The notes: generated by a model not told the origin, from the sequence alone. 64,000 nucleotides of DNA from Actinacidiphila cocklensis (GCF_907177275.1 NZ_CAJSLV010000047.1:105877-169876), one strand, 5' to 3'. Positions 26,182 through 37,340 are shown, counted from the first letter of the stretch. Program-made: numbers and translations.

Positions 26182-26910
26182 TTACGTCCAGCCGGCCACG
26201 AAGTACCCGACGCCGTAGGGCGCGTCCTCGTAGAGCAACTGCCCACCGAGGCCCGCACCCTCGGCGGCGCCGGCCAGCAGTTGCCAGGGCGCCCGGCCGG
26301 CCGCACGAAGCTGCGCCCCGGACTCCGGGTCGAGTCCGGCCAGCGTACGGACGTCGGCGGCGGCCAGGGCAGCGGCGACGGCCGCGTCGTAGCCCTCGGC
26401 GCGCTCGTCCAGGTAGCCCGGCGCCTTGACCGTGCGGCATGCGCTGCCGTCGCCCATGACGAGCAGGGCGACCCGCCCTGCCGCTGCGACGACCTCCCGC
26501 CCGGCGGCGGCACACAAGTCGGGTGCCAGCTCCTCCCCCACGCCCAGGCCCTCCACCGGGCCGGCGTTCCAGCCGCGCAGCAGCCAGGCGGCGACGGCCA
26601 GCGAGGACGGCAGGGGCGGTGCGCCGCCGGCCGAGGCGTGCTCACCGTCTGCCGCCGACACCTTGCCGAGCCGTACGTCGAGCGCGACGCCGAAGGGGCG
26701 GAAGGAGCCGTAGGCGCCCGTGGGGAAGGCACTGCGGCCCGGTGAGTCGGCCGGCCCCACGGCGACCAGCAGGTCGGGCCGGGACGCGGCCAGCAGGCCG
26801 ACGGCGTCCGCGCAGGCCTCCCGCAGTGCGTCCAGCTCCGGCGCGGCTCCGGCCGCCACCTCGGGCACCAGCAGCAGCGGGCAGGGGCAGACGGCAGCGG
26901 CGACCAGCAT
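26182..26910 (-). CDS. Class III extradiol ring-cleavage dioxygenase subunit B-like protein
   Basis: A 242-residue protein starting MLVAAAVCPCP, as in actinobacterial members of the LigB-like fold. It includes 'DLLVAVGPADSPGRSAFPTGAYGSF', 'LLVMGDGSA' and a C-terminal 'YEDAPYGVGYFVAGW'. In true LigB enzymes two His and a Glu bind Fe(II); I cannot identify a clear His pair near the N-terminus here, so catalysis is uncertain. ATG 26910 lies 7 nt after TAGGGT. A GTG nine bases upstream is the alternative start. It shares the strand with miaB 57 bp upstream. Confidence 0.82.
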   Translation of the reverse strand: MLVAAAVCPCPLLLVPEVAAGAAPELDALREACADAVGLLAASRPDLLVAVGPADSPGRSAFPTGAYGSFRPFGVALDVRLGKVSAADGEHASAGGAPPLPSSLAVAAWLLRGWNAGPVEGLGVGEELAPDLCAAAGREVVAAAGRVALLVMGDGSACRTVKAPGYLDERAEGYDAAVAAALAAADVRTLAGLDPESGAQLRAAGRAPWQLLAGAAEGAGLGGQLLYEDAPYGVGYFVAGWT

Positions 26911-26917
26911 GATCGCC

Positions 26918-26923
26918 ACCCTA
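26918..26923 (-). promoter_or_regulatory. -10 box of the dioxygenase-like gene
   Basis: TAGGGT ends 7 nt before the ATG at 26910 on the minus strand, compatible with a leaderless start. The same bases could act as a weak RBS. Confidence 0.4.
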
Positions 26924-26967
26924 CCGCCGGCTCAGGACAGCCGGCCGCCGCCTTGCGCAGCCCGTGC

Positions 26968-28467
26968 TCAGTCGACCGAGCAACCGCCCGCGGCGGCCAT
27001 CGGCCCCGCCGGTGCGGGCGCGGGCACCCCGATCGTCGGCAGCCCGAGCATCACACCGGCGGGCTGCGGCGCCGGGGCGGCGGTCCGCCGCTCCCAGGCG
27101 TCGCCAGCGCGCGTACGGCGTACGGACAGCGGCGGCCGCTCGGCGAGCAGGTGGTGGGGCGCCGCGTAGGTGATCTCGACGGTCACCATGTCGCCCGGCC
27201 TGACCTGCTGTCCCTCGGGACGCTCGAAGTGCACCAGCCGGTTGTCGGGCGCGCGGCCCGACAGCCGCCGGGTGGCGTCGTCCTTGCGGCCTTCTCCCTC
27301 GGCGACCAGCACCTCGATGGTGCGGCCCACCTGCGTCCTGTTCTGCTCCCAGGAGATCTCCTCCTGGAGCGCGACGAGCCGCTCGTAGCGCTCCTGGACG
27401 ACGGCTTTGGGGATCTGGCCGTCCATCTCCGCGGCCGGGGTGCCGGGCCGCTTGCTGTACTGGAACGTGAAGGCCTGGGCGAAGCGCGCCTCGCGGACCA
27501 CGTGCAGCGTCTGCTCGAAGTCCTCCTCGGTCTCGCCGGGGAAGCCCACGATGATGTCGGTGGTGATGGCGGCGTCCGGCATCGCGGCGCGCACCTTCTC
27601 GATGATGCCGAGGTAGCGGTCCTGCCGGTACGACCGGCGCATCTCCTTGAGCACCCGGTCGGAGCCCGACTGCAGCGGCATGTGCAGCTGGTGCATCACG
27701 GTCGGCGTCTCCGCCATCGCGGCGATCACGTCGTCGGTGAAGTCGCGCGGGTGCGGCGAGGTGAAGCGGATCCGCTCCAGGCCCTCGACCGCGCCGGTGG
27801 CGCGCAACAGCTTGCCGAACGCCTCGCGGTCGCCGATGTCGGAGCCGTAGGCGTTGACGTTCTGGCCGAGCAGGGTGACCTCGACGACGCCCTCGGCGAC
27901 CAGTGCCTCGACCTCGGCCAGCACGTCGCCCGGACGCCGATCCTTCTCCTTGCCGCGCAGCGCCGGCACGATGCAGAAGGTGCAGGTGTTGTTGCAGCCC
28001 ACGGAGATGGCGACCCAGGCGGCATACGCGGACTCGCGGCGCGACGGCAGCGTCGAGGGGAAGGTCTCCAGCGACTCGACGATCTCGACCTGGGCCTCTT
28101 CCGCGATCCTGGCCCGCTCCAGCAGGACCGGCAGCTGCCCGATGTTGTGCGTGCCGAACACCACGTCGACCCAGGGTGCCCGCTTCACGATCGTGTCGCG
28201 GTCCTTCTGCGCCAGGCAGCCGCCCACGGCGATCTGCATGCCCGGCCGGGCCGCCTTCTTCGGCACCAGCTGGCCGAGGTTGCCGTACAGCCGGTTGTCG
28301 GCGTTCTCCCGCACCGCGCAGGTGTTGAAGACGACGACGTCCGCGCCGTCGGCGCCCTCCGGCGCCCGCACATAGCCGGCGCCCTCCAGCAGGCCGGACA
28401 GCCGCTCGGAGTCGTGGACGTTCATCTGGCACCCGTAGGTGCGGACCTCGTAAGTACGCGCGCTCAT
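26968..28467 (-). CDS. miaB: tRNA-2-methylthio-N6-dimethylallyladenosine synthase
   Basis: Radical-SAM methylthiotransferase acting after MiaA on A37 of tRNA. It has 499 residues. The N-terminal MTTase cluster uses C13 (TYGCQMN), NTCAVR and GGCLAQ. The radical SAM CxxxCxxC is in [17 protein letters not shown] domain lies near 390-455, followed by a Pro/Ala-rich tail ending GGCSVD. ATG 28467 has a GGGGG RBS at about 8 nt; upstream frame is noise. Confidence 0.96.
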   Translation of the reverse strand: MSARTYEVRTYGCQMNVHDSERLSGLLEGAGYVRAPEGADGADVVVFNTCAVRENADNRLYGNLGQLVPKKAARPGMQIAVGGCLAQKDRDTIVKRAPWVDVVFGTHNIGQLPVLLERARIAEEAQVEIVESLETFPSTLPSRRESAYAAWVAISVGCNNTCTFCIVPALRGKEKDRRPGDVLAEVEALVAEGVVEVTLLGQNVNAYGSDIGDREAFGKLLRATGAVEGLERIRFTSPHPRDFTDDVIAAMAETPTVMHQLHMPLQSGSDRVLKEMRRSYRQDRYLGIIEKVRAAMPDAAITTDIIVGFPGETEEDFEQTLHVVREARFAQAFTFQYSKRPGTPAAEMDGQIPKAVVQERYERLVALQEEISWEQNRTQVGRTIEVLVAEGEGRKDDATRRLSGRAPDNRLVHFERPEGQQVRPGDMVTVEITYAAPHHLLAERPPLSVRRTRAGDAWERRTAAPAPQPAGVMLGLPTIGVPAPAPAGPMAAAGGCSVD

Positions 28468-28595
28468 AACAATCCCCCAGAGTACGTGGTTCCCGGGCTG
28501 CGCCGCCCCCGTCTTGCGACGCTCACGGCCGCCGGCCCCGCTGCGTGTCCGCCGGCACTTCCGCGTATCAGCGCAGCCTGGCAGGATCGCGGGGC

Positions 28596-29612
28596 ATGGA
28601 CCTCCACCGCCTCCGCACACTGTGGCCGCAGGGCCGCCGTGCCCGGTGGCGGCGGGCGCTGCAGACCGCGCTGGCCGGCGCGTCCGCACTGGCCCTGCTG
28701 CTGTGGTGGCTGCTCCCGTCCGGCGGCCCCGGCTACCCCCGTGCCCCGTTGTCCTTTGCCACGGGCGTCGCCAACGGGGTGTACGAGAAATACGGGATGC
28801 TTCTGCAGAGCGACCTGCGGACGGCGCTGCCCGGGGTCAAGGTCACGCTGGAGCACACCGAGGGGTCCGTCGACAACATCAAGCGGGTCGCCTCGGGGCG
28901 GGACGACTTCACCATTGCGGCTGCCGACGCCGTGGCAAGTTACGACGGCCCGGGAAGGGAGCGGCTGCGGGCGGTCGCGCGGCTCTACGACGACTACATG
29001 CAGCTGGTCGTGCCGATCGACTCCCCCGTCCGCTCCATCAAGGACCTGCGCCATATGACGGTCGGGGTGGGGCAGGCCGACTCCGGCGTCAATCTGATCA
29101 CCCGCCGGCTGTTCGCCGCCGCGGGCATGGACATGAGCAAGGACGTGACGGCGGAGCCGGTCGGCATCGACCAGGCGCCGGCGATGCTGCTCGGCGGCCG
29201 GCTCGACGCCTTCTTCTGGTCCGGCGGGCTGCCGACGGCAGCGGTGTCCGCGATGGCCACCCCGGTGGCGAGGATCAAGCTGGTGCAGCTCGGGGACCTG
29301 GTGGCCCCGCTGCACGCGATGGGCGCCGACATGGCCTACTACCGGCAGGCGGTGATGCCGGCGGACGCCTATCCGGCGGCGCAGGGCGGCAAGGCCGTGC
29401 CGACCGTCGCGGTGGCGAACCTGCTTGTCACCACGGACCGTGCCGACGACGGGCTCGTCGAGCGGCTGACCCGGGCGGTGATCGACAGCAGGGATGCGAT
29501 CGGCACCGTCGTCCACGCGGCCCAACTCGTGGACCTGCGGACCGCCGTCTTCACCGACCCGCTGCCGCTGCACGTGGGCGCGGAACGCTACTACCGCTCG
29601 GTCAAGCCGTAG
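28596..29612 (+). CDS. TAXI-family (TRAP-type) solute-binding protein, membrane-anchored
   Basis: A 338-residue periplasmic-type binding protein fold. Residues 20-42 form a hydrophobic segment ([17 protein letters not shown]) without a lipobox, so it is likely an uncleaved anchor. The TAXI signature is seen in '[14 protein letters not shown]' and '[19 protein letters not shown]'. The '[15 protein letters not shown]' type segment is also present (reading [11 protein letters not shown]). TAXI proteins normally feed a DctM-type permease, but no permease gene is in the window. It converges with a sensor kinase gene 30 bp away, so a role as external sensor for that system is possible. No strong RBS precedes the ATG. 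Confidence 0.88.
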   Translation: MDLHRLRTLWPQGRRARWRRALQTALAGASALALLLWWLLPSGGPGYPRAPLSFATGVANGVYEKYGMLLQSDLRTALPGVKVTLEHTEGSVDNIKRVASGRDDFTIAAADAVASYDGPGRERLRAVARLYDDYMQLVVPIDSPVRSIKDLRHMTVGVGQADSGVNLITRRLFAAAGMDMSKDVTAEPVGIDQAPAMLLGGRLDAFFWSGGLPTAAVSAMATPVARIKLVQLGDLVAPLHAMGADMAYYRQAVMPADAYPAAQGGKAVPTVAVANLLVTTDRADDGLVERLTRAVIDSRDAIGTVVHAAQLVDLRTAVFTDPLPLHVGAERYYRSVKP

Positions 29613-29642
29613 CGGCCGCAGCCGTGACCCGGACGACAGGCC

Positions 29643-31073
29643 CTACGTCGCCACCGCCGGTGCCGTGCGCGGCACGCGGAGGGTGACCTCGAGGCCGGAG
29701 GGATCGCGGTGGCTGTACGCGATGGCGCCGCCGCCCTGGCTGAGCAGAGCCTTGGCAATGGACAGGCCGAGACCGGAACCCTGCACATTCTGATGCCGGG
29801 CGCTGCGCCAGAAGCGGTCGCCGATCCTGCACAGCTCCTCGTCCGCCAGCCCCGGGCCGCTGTCGGCGACGACGACGGTGGCGCTGTCGCCGTCCACCGC
29901 CACCACGACCGTGACGGCCTTGCCTGCGGGGGTGAATTTGATGGCGTTGTCCAACACCGCGTCCAGTGCACTGGACAGGGCGACGGGGTCAGCCCACCCG
30001 GCCACCACCGCGTCGTCCTGCGGTGTCCTGAGGTCCAGTCCGACGCCGGCCCGGTCGGCGTACGGGCGCCAGGCCGCCGTACGCGTGCGGGCCATGGCCG
30101 CGATATCCATCGCCTCCAACTGGCTGCCGGAACTCTCGGCCAGTGCCAGGCCGAGCAGGTCGTCGAGCACCTGGGCAAGCCGGTGCCCCTCCTCCTTGAC
30201 CGACTCGGCCTCGGTGTGGCCCTCGGGCAGCTCCAGGCCGAGCAGTTCGATCCGCAGCAGCAGTGCGGACAGCGGGTTGCGCAACTGGTGGGAGGCGTCG
30301 GCGACGAAGGCGCGCTGCTGGTCGAGCACGGCCTCGACGTTGTCGGCCATCTCGTTGAACGACTGGATCAGGCGCCGCAGTTCCGGCGGCCCGCTGGCCG
30401 CCCTGCCCCGGGACTTCATCCGGCCGGTGGCGATGTCGTGGGCGACCCGGTCGAGGGTGGCGACCGGCAGCAGCACCCAGCCGGTGAGCCGCACCGCGCA
30501 CAGCATGGCGATGACCATTGCCGCGAGTTCGCCGGCCGCCAGCAGCATCCACTGGTGCAGGATGCGCGAGCGCAAGGCGCCGGTCGGAGAGTCGGTGACG
30601 ACCACCGCCACCACGTCGCCGTCCCGCACGATGGGCGACGCGATGGCCAGCCTGCGGTGCTGCCAGGGCCACACCTGCGCCGGATCGTGGGCCCGGCGGC
30701 CCAGCAGTGCTGACTCGTAGGCGTCGTAGAGCTCGCCCTCCGCGGGCAGTTGCCAGCTCTTGGGGGCGGCGGCCATGGGCGCGCTGTCACGGTAGAAGAC
30801 GCCCGCACCGATGCCGTAGAGCTGCTGGTAGCGGGCGAGCTCCGTGCGCAATGTGTGCAGCCTTTCGCCGTCCACGCTGTCCACCACGGACTTCTGCTCG
30901 TCGCGCGCGGTGACGAACTGCGCGAGCGCGGCGAAACGCGTGGTGTCGTCGATCCGGTCGACGACGACGCGCTGCTGCTGTGCGGCGGCCAGGCTCGCGG
31001 CCAGCGGGATACCGAGGGCCAGCAGAACGCCCGCCATCAGCACGATCAGCAGCGGAAGCAGTCGGGAGCGCAC
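29643..31073 (-). CDS. Two-component sensor histidine kinase
   Basis: A 476-residue membrane kinase. There are two membrane segments: residues about 4-28 (LLPLLIVLMAGVLLALGIPLA) and about 180-200. They flank an extracytoplasmic sensing domain of roughly 145 residues. A HAMP segment follows, then the phospho-acceptor H262 in ASHQLRNPLSALLL. The ATPase domain has DNAIKF (N box), DSGPGL (G1) and GSGLGLSIA (G2). It lies 24 bp after the response regulator, forming an operon. The signal is unknown; the adjacent TAXI protein is a candidate ligand presenter. Confidence 0.94.
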   Translation of the reverse strand: MRSRLLPLLIVLMAGVLLALGIPLAASLAAAQQQRVVVDRIDDTTRFAALAQFVTARDEQKSVVDSVDGERLHTLRTELARYQQLYGIGAGVFYRDSAPMAAAPKSWQLPAEGELYDAYESALLGRRAHDPAQVWPWQHRRLAIASPIVRDGDVVAVVVTDSPTGALRSRILHQWMLLAAGELAAMVIAMLCAVRLTGWVLLPVATLDRVAHDIATGRMKSRGRAASGPPELRRLIQSFNEMADNVEAVLDQQRAFVADASHQLRNPLSALLLRIELLGLELPEGHTEAESVKEEGHRLAQVLDDLLGLALAESSGSQLEAMDIAAMARTRTAAWRPYADRAGVGLDLRTPQDDAVVAGWADPVALSSALDAVLDNAIKFTPAGKAVTVVVAVDGDSATVVVADSGPGLADEELCRIGDRFWRSARHQNVQGSGLGLSIAKALLSQGGGAIAYSHRDPSGLEVTLRVPRTAPAVAT

Positions 31074-31097
31074 GGCGGGGGACCTGGGCTGTCGGGG

Positions 31098-31853
31098 TCA
31101 GCCGGCGGACGGCACGACGAGCCGGTAGCCGACGCCGCGCACCGTCTCGATCATGGCCGGGGTACGCAGCTTGGAACGCAACGACGCCACATGGACCTCC
31201 AGGGTTCGGCCCGTACCCTCCCACGCCGTCCGCCACACCTCGCTGATGATCTGCTCCCGCCGGAAGACGACTCCGGGCCGCCCGGCTAGCAGCGCCAGCA
31301 GGTCGAACTCCTTGCGGGTCAGCACGATCGACTCGCCGTCCACGGTGACCCGGCGGGTGGTCAGCTCGATGGCGATCCGGCCGAGCAGCAGGCAGGTGCG
31401 CTGCGCGGCGGGCACGGCGGCCTGCGCGGCCGCGGGCGGCCCGTCGCCGAGCAGCGGCTCGGGCGCTACGAGGCCTGCCGGGTTGAGCGGCGCACGGCGG
31501 CTGACTGCGTGGATGCGGGCGAGCAGTTCCCCGGTGTCGTACGGCTTCACGATGTAGTCGTCGGCGCCCAGGTTGAGGCCGTGGATGCGGGACCTGACGT
31601 CGGCGCGGGCGGTGACCATGATCACCGGTGTGGCCGTCCTGCGCCTGATCCGGCTGCACACCTCGAACCCGTCCTGGTCGGGCAGGCCCAGATCGAGCAG
31701 GACGCAGTCGAAGGCCGGGCCGCCGTCGGGCAGCAGGGCCTGGATCGCCTCCTCGCCACTGCGGGCGTGCCTGACGTCGAATCCGTGCTTGCCGAGGAGT
31801 GCGGAGACGGCCGCGGCGACCCGGTCGTCGTCCTCCACCAGCAGCAGCCGCAT
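31098..31853 (-). CDS. OmpR/PhoB-family response regulator
   Basis: A 251-residue DNA-binding response regulator. The receiver domain has the acidic pocket E7-D8-D9, phospho-acceptor D54 (LLDLGLPDQDG) and K104-P in DDYIVKPYD. A Pro/Ala linker (about 125-150) leads to a winged-helix output domain with 'VVFRREQIISEVW' and 'TVRGVGYRLV'. ATG 31853 has AAGGAG at 7 nt. It is the first gene of the pair with the sensor kinase. Confidence 0.95.
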   Translation of the reverse strand: MRLLLVEDDDRVAAAVSALLGKHGFDVRHARSGEEAIQALLPDGGPAFDCVLLDLGLPDQDGFEVCSRIRRRTATPVIMVTARADVRSRIHGLNLGADDYIVKPYDTGELLARIHAVSRRAPLNPAGLVAPEPLLGDGPPAAAQAAVPAAQRTCLLLGRIAIELTTRRVTVDGESIVLTRKEFDLLALLAGRPGVVFRREQIISEVWRTAWEGTGRTLEVHVASLRSKLRTPAMIETVRGVGYRLVVPSAG

Positions 31854-32145
31854 CTGCGGTCTCCTTCTTCGGCCCGGCCCACGCCGGCCACATCCGTCCG
31901 TCCCGGGTCGTGCCCGGCCCCTGTGACCGAATCCACGCCGATCGGCCGGGGGTGCGTCAAGGGTGTACCGGCTTACGGTGCCGACCGTTACCGAGCCGGT
32001 ACGCGTCCCGAACGCCGTTCGATGCATCCGGTATGCGCCGGGCGTGCCGTCGGCGCACCGCGCCGACGTGCGACTGTCGCTTGACGCGGGCAGGCGCAGT
32101 GGGTTGCATACGCTTTGTGACCGCACTTCTTCCGGGGACCGCACT

Positions 32146-33858
32146 GTGGACCCGGTGATCGTCGCGGGGGCCGGCCCTGTGGGCCTGACCCTCGCCCTCG
32201 CGCTGGCCCGCCGTGACGTCCCCGTCATCCTCCTGGACGAGGCGGAGGTGATCGCCGACGCCGAGGGGCTGCGGCGCTCGCGCACCGCGGTGCTGGGACC
32301 GGCGGCAGTGGCGCTGGTCGAGCGGCTGGGCTTCCCTGCCGTCCGCGACGACGGCGCCACCTGGACCGGATGGCGCACCGTACGCCGGCGTGCCGAGGTG
32401 GCGCGGATCGACTTCGGGGCGGACGACGCACCGGTGCACATCGCCCAGCACCGGCTGGAGAACGGCCTGCGGCAGGCGCTGCTCGGCTGCGGCTCGGTGC
32501 GGATCGTCGCGGGCTGCCGGGTGGACGCGCTGGAGCAGGACGCGCGCGGGATCACCGTGCACACCACCGGCTCGCACGAGACGTGGTGGCGGGGCAGCTA
32601 CCTGGTGGGCTGCGACGGCCCCCGGTCGACGGTGCGCAAGCTGCTGGGGGTGCGCTTCCCCGGGCGCACCGCGGTGGACCGGCACGCCGTGGCGGTGGTG
32701 CGGGCCGACCTGCCGGAGCCGGGCGTCGCCCTGCTGCACCGGGACCCGCCGGGCGCACCCGCCGGGCAGGAGGTGACGGCACGGCCGCTTCCCGAAGGAC
32801 TGTGGCGGCTGGACTGGCTGTTGCCGGTGCAGGCCCGTCCGCTGACCCCCGACGCCCTGGTGGAGCGGCTGCGCGGCACCCTCACCGCATGGTGCGGCAG
32901 CGTCGTGCCCTACGAGGTCGTGGGTTCCGCCGACTACTCCGTCCACCAGCGGCTGGCCAGGCGCTGGCGGTCGGGCCGGGCCTTCCTGGCCGGGGACGCC
33001 GCGCATCTGATGGGCGCGCTGGGGGCGCAGAGCGTCGAGGAGGGGCTGCGGGACGCCGAGAACCTGTCCTGGAAGCTGGCACTCGCCTGGCACGACGGGG
33101 GGTCCAAGCTGCTGCTCAACAGCTATGAGGCCGAGCGGCGCGGCGCGGTCGGCGCGCGGCTGCGGGCCACCGACCAGGTGCTCCCGCTGCTCCGGGCGAG
33201 CGGTACCTGGCAGACCGTACGGCAGTCGCTGCTGTCGGGGTCGGCGCGCGGGCAGGCGGAACTGCTGACCGACAGCCACCTCGGGCGAGGTGCGGCGGCC
33301 GTCTCCCGGGTCTACGGGCGCTCGCCGCTCGCCCTGCCCGCGCCGCGGTCGGGCGGGGGCAAGTCCGCTGCGTCGCCGCTGGTGGCGGGGTGTGACACAC
33401 CGCCGGGCGGGCAGGTCGCCGACGTACAGGTGACGGCGCTCGACGGTACGGTCGGCCGCTTGCGGGACCGGCTGGGGCAGGGTCTGGTCGTGGTCCTGGT
33501 CGCGCCCGGGACTGGCGTGTGGGAGAGCCGGCACTGGCTGACGGCCGGGCTGATGCCGCGGCTGGCGTCGGCGGTCGCCGCATTGCCCACTCCCGCGGAA
33601 CTGCTGGTGGCCGAGACCTACCCGGGGGCGACGGCGCACAGCGTGCTGCTGATCCGGCCGGACGGGCATCTGGTCACGGCCATGGTCGGCTGCCGTCCCG
33701 CCGAGCTGTACTCCTACGCCGACCTCGCCCGCGGCGGTCCGCCGGCCGCGGTCGGCGGCGACGAGGACGACGGCCAGGGCGGCGGTCAGCACGACGACGC
33801 CCGCGGGGCGCCGGAGAGCGACGCCGCGGGCACACGCGTCAGCGGGCCTACGCGGTAG
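32146..33858 (+). CDS. FAD-dependent aromatic monooxygenase (PheA/TfdB type)
   Basis: A 570-residue flavoprotein hydroxylase. The Rossmann motif GAGPVG is at 8-13; a second motif 'GCDGPRSTVRKLLG' and the FAD-ribityl motif 'FLAGDAAHLMGALGAQ' are present. The C-terminal 150 residues have a thioredoxin-like fold as in phenol hydroxylases. The last 40 residues are Gly/Asp-rich and probably disordered. GTG 32146 has GGGGA at 8 nt, and a TACGCT -10 lies about 30 bp upstream; the longer frame to 31963 lacks an RBS. Such enzymes act in aromatic degradation or antibiotic resistance. The substrate is unknown and no pathway partner adjoins it. Confidence 0.9.
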   Translation: MDPVIVAGAGPVGLTLALALARRDVPVILLDEAEVIADAEGLRRSRTAVLGPAAVALVERLGFPAVRDDGATWTGWRTVRRRAEVARIDFGADDAPVHIAQHRLENGLRQALLGCGSVRIVAGCRVDALEQDARGITVHTTGSHETWWRGSYLVGCDGPRSTVRKLLGVRFPGRTAVDRHAVAVVRADLPEPGVALLHRDPPGAPAGQEVTARPLPEGLWRLDWLLPVQARPLTPDALVERLRGTLTAWCGSVVPYEVVGSADYSVHQRLARRWRSGRAFLAGDAAHLMGALGAQSVEEGLRDAENLSWKLALAWHDGGSKLLLNSYEAERRGAVGARLRATDQVLPLLRASGTWQTVRQSLLSGSARGQAELLTDSHLGRGAAAVSRVYGRSPLALPAPRSGGGKSAASPLVAGCDTPPGGQVADVQVTALDGTVGRLRDRLGQGLVVVLVAPGTGVWESRHWLTAGLMPRLASAVAALPTPAELLVAETYPGATAHSVLLIRPDGHLVTAMVGCRPAELYSYADLARGGPPAAVGGDEDDGQGGGQHDDARGAPESDAAGTRVSGPTR

Positions 33859-33906
33859 GCCGCAGCCGGTGCGGGCTGCGTGACGCCCGCCGACCCGGCC
33901 GCTCGG

Positions 33907-34497
33907 CTATTCCCATGGGTCCAACCCCTCTGCGCCGGACCACGACTCGGCGCCGTCGGGGTCGGTCTCCTTCTCCTGTGCGAGGGCGTCGCGCACCACT
34001 TTGAGGGCCAGCCCCTCGCTGTAGCCCTTGCGGGCGAGCATTCCGGCCAGCCGTCGGATCCTCCGGTCCCGGTCCAGGCCTCGGGTGCCGGGCAGCCGGC
34101 GCTGGACGAGTACCCGTGCGGTCTCCTCCTCCTGCTCGGGGTCGAGCAGGCCGACGGCCTCGGTCACCAGCTCGGCCTCCACCCCGCGATGCCGCAGCTC
34201 CCGGGCGAGCGCCCGGCGGGCCAAGCCGCGGCCGCGGTGGCGTGACTCCACCCAGGCGTTGGCGAACGCCTGGTCGTCGATCAGCCCTACGTCCTGGAAG
34301 CGCTCCAGGACGTGTTCCGCGACCTCGTCGGGGATCTCCTGCTTGCGCATGGCGTCCGCGAGCTGCCGCCGGGTGCGAGGGGTCCCGGTGAGCAGACGCA
34401 GGCACAGCGCCCGCGCCTGCTCCTCGGGATCGAGCGGCGGCTCTCGCGAGGCCCTCGACTCGGAAGAGCCGCCGCGCTCCTGGGACCTGCGCGCCAC
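33907..34497 (-). CDS. recX: Regulatory protein RecX
   Basis: Modulator that limits RecA filament growth. It has 196 residues, with three RecX-type helical repeats; recognisable parts are 'RALCLRLLTGTPRTRRQLADAM', 'LIDDQAFANAWVESR' and 'RGVEAELVTEAV'. I chose GTG 34497, 4 nt after the recA stop, which suggests translational coupling. A frame extending to 34575 would overlap recA by 74 bp and is Arg-rich noise. The RBS would lie inside the end of recA. Confidence 0.93.
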   Translation of the reverse strand: MARRSQERGGSSESRASREPPLDPEEQARALCLRLLTGTPRTRRQLADAMRKQEIPDEVAEHVLERFQDVGLIDDQAFANAWVESRHRGRGLARRALARELRHRGVEAELVTEAVGLLDPEQEEETARVLVQRRLPGTRGLDRDRRIRRLAGMLARKGYSEGLALKVVRDALAQEKETDPDGAESWSGAEGLDPWE

Positions 34498-34501
34498 GGC
34501 G

Positions 34502-35614
<1,113 letters not shown>

Positions 35615-35787
35615 GGGTTCCACCCGGGATGTCTGGTTCGATCGCTTCACGTCCACGACGCTAGCGCCTGCCACTGACAATGCGCCCGGACGTCGCTCCG
35701 GCCTGTGGATAACTCGGGCGGTTCCGGCCGGCGGTTCCGGCCGAAATCCATGCCGCCGACCCGGAGAATCCGCCCGGCGCATTCCAT

Positions 35788-35815
35788 AAGAATGGATGTT
35801 CGAATTTGGTGTCAA
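35788..35815 (-). promoter_or_regulatory. recA promoter -35 with overlapping SOS box
   Basis: On the minus strand a -35 TTGACA (35810-35815) is followed by the LexA site TCGAACATCCATTCTT (35788-35803), which lies across the -35/-10 spacer. Bound LexA would block RNA polymerase. GAACATCCATTC is the recA operator I recall from Streptomyces. Confidence 0.8.
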
Positions 35816-35832
35816 GCGACCCGCCGCGGCCG

Positions 35833-37020
35833 TCACGCCCGGGGATCGGTCACCTCGTAGCGCCGCACGTAGGCCGCGAAGAAGCCCTGCAGGGTGGCGG
35901 TCACGGGGATCGCGATGAGGGCGCCGACCGCACCGAGCAGGGCCGTGCCCGCGATGACCGAGCCGAAGGCGACCGCCGGGTGGATGTCCACCGTCCGCGC
36001 GGTGATCCGCGGCTGGAGCAGGTAGTTCTCGAACTGCTGGTAGACCACGACGAAACACAGCACCCACAGCGCGTCCCACGGATCCTCGGTGAACGCGATC
36101 AGGACCGGCAGGGCGCCCGCCAGATACGTGCCGACGGTCGGGATGAACTGCGAGACCAGGCCGACCCAGACGGCGAGCGCGGGAGCATAGGGCACCCCGA
36201 GCACCTGGAGCAGGACGTAGTGCGCGACCCCGGAGATCAGGGCCATCAGCGCTCGGGAGTAGAGGTACCCGCCGGTCTTGGCGACCGCGATCTCCCAGGC
36301 CCGCAGCACCTCGGCCTGGCGGGCGGGCGGCAGGACGGAGCACAGCGCACGCCGCAGCCGGGGTCCGTCGGCGGCGAAGTAGTAGGTGAAGAGCAGCACG
36401 GTGAGGAGCTGGAACACCGTGCCGATGACGGTCGCGGACAGCCCCCACACGCTGCTCGCGCCGTTCGCGAGATAGGTGCGCACCCAGTCGGAGTGCAGGA
36501 CGTTGTCCCGGAGCTTGCCGGTGTCGAGATGGGAGTGGAAGGTCCTGTTGATCCACATGACGACGTCGTCCACGTACCGCGGCAGGTTGCGCACGATGGT
36601 GCCGATCTGGCCGACCAGCAGCGAGCCGAGCGCCAGCAGGAAACCCGCCGCGGCGGCCAGCACCACGAGGATGACGAGGCCGGTGGCCAACCCGCGGCGG
36701 ACCCCGCGGGCGGCCATCCAGTCCACCGCGGGCTCGATCGCGACGGCACAGAAGAAGGAGATCACGACGTTGACGAGCAGCCCGAGCAGCCGGTCGAAGG
36801 CCCAGTGCGCGAGCTGGTAGCAAGCGAAGAGCGCGAGGGCGAGCACCAGAGCGCGCGGCAGCCAGCGCGGCATGCGGGCGCGCGGTGTACCGGGCGTGTC
36901 GTGCGGGCCGGGTCCGCCGGGCGGCGGGGCAGGAGGCGTGGCCGGATCGGGGGTGTCGTCGCTTCCTGCCACGCGCCCAGTGTCACCTCGGGGGTGGGGA
37001 AAGTCCTGATTTCGACTCAT
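35833..37020 (-). CDS. AI-2E family transporter
   Basis: A 395-residue polytopic membrane protein of the PerM/AI-2E exporter family. About 50 Pro-rich N-terminal residues are followed by seven to eight hydrophobic segments. The family marks are the middle amphipathic domain (about 150-200) and the late '[25 protein letters not shown]' and '[15 protein letters not shown]' motifs. The transported substrate is not known; 'AI-2' is a family name only. The start is either ATG 37020 or GTG 36972; neither has a strong RBS. The gene ends only about 20 bp before the recA promoter, reading the same way. Confidence 0.88.
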   Translation of the reverse strand: MSRNQDFPHPRGDTGRVAGSDDTPDPATPPAPPPGGPGPHDTPGTPRARMPRWLPRALVLALALFACYQLAHWAFDRLLGLLVNVVISFFCAVAIEPAVDWMAARGVRRGLATGLVILVVLAAAAGFLLALGSLLVGQIGTIVRNLPRYVDDVVMWINRTFHSHLDTGKLRDNVLHSDWVRTYLANGASSVWGLSATVIGTVFQLLTVLLFTYYFAADGPRLRRALCSVLPPARQAEVLRAWEIAVAKTGGYLYSRALMALISGVAHYVLLQVLGVPYAPALAVWVGLVSQFIPTVGTYLAGALPVLIAFTEDPWDALWVLCFVVVYQQFENYLLQPRITARTVDIHPAVAFGSVIAGTALLGAVGALIAIPVTATLQGFFAAYVRRYEVTDPRA

Positions 37021-37059
37021 TCGGCGCAGCGGGCACGCCGGGCATCGACGGGGTGGTGC

Positions 37060-37093
37060 CGCCGGGCGGAAACCGCGTGGTGTCCGCCCGGCG
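37060..37093. terminator. Hairpin after the DUF3046 gene
   Basis: An 11-bp perfect stem (37060-37070 with 37083-37093) and 12-nt loop lie just downstream of the minus-strand DUF3046 gene and upstream of the AI-2E gene. Confidence 0.6.
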
Positions 37094-37098
37094 TCGGG

Positions 37099-37293
37099 TC
37101 AGCGAAGGGCTGCGGGTACGTCCATCGCGACGCACACCGCACGCCAGACGGCCTTGGTCTCCCAGCCGTCGTCCAGCGCCTGGTGGACCGTACGCCCGCC
37201 CAGTTCGGCCATCACATGGTCACGTGCGAAGGAGTCGGCGTAGGCGTCACCGAAGTGGGCGCGCATTCGTTCCCAGAAAATCGTCAACCGCAT
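37099..37293 (-). CDS. DUF3046 small protein
   Basis: A 64-residue basic/acidic helical protein (MRLTIFWERMRAHFG...) with the conserved 'LGGRTVHQALDDGWETKAVWRAVC' core of DUF3046. It is an actinobacteria-restricted family of unknown function that, in my recollection, usually sits near recA/recX. The ATG lies 7 nt after a GATACT sequence resembling a -10 box, so it may also be leaderless. Confidence 0.88.
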   Translation of the reverse strand: MRLTIFWERMRAHFGDAYADSFARDHVMAELGGRTVHQALDDGWETKAVWRAVCVAMDVPAALR

Positions 37294-37340
37294 GGCTGCC
37301 AGTATCGCGCGCCCGCGGCGCGGGTCCGGCCAGGCCGCCG

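Noticed and set aside
33861..33880. Terminator between the FAD monooxygenase and recX
   Set aside because: Only a 7-bp stem with a 6-nt loop; too weak to call in DNA of this GC content.
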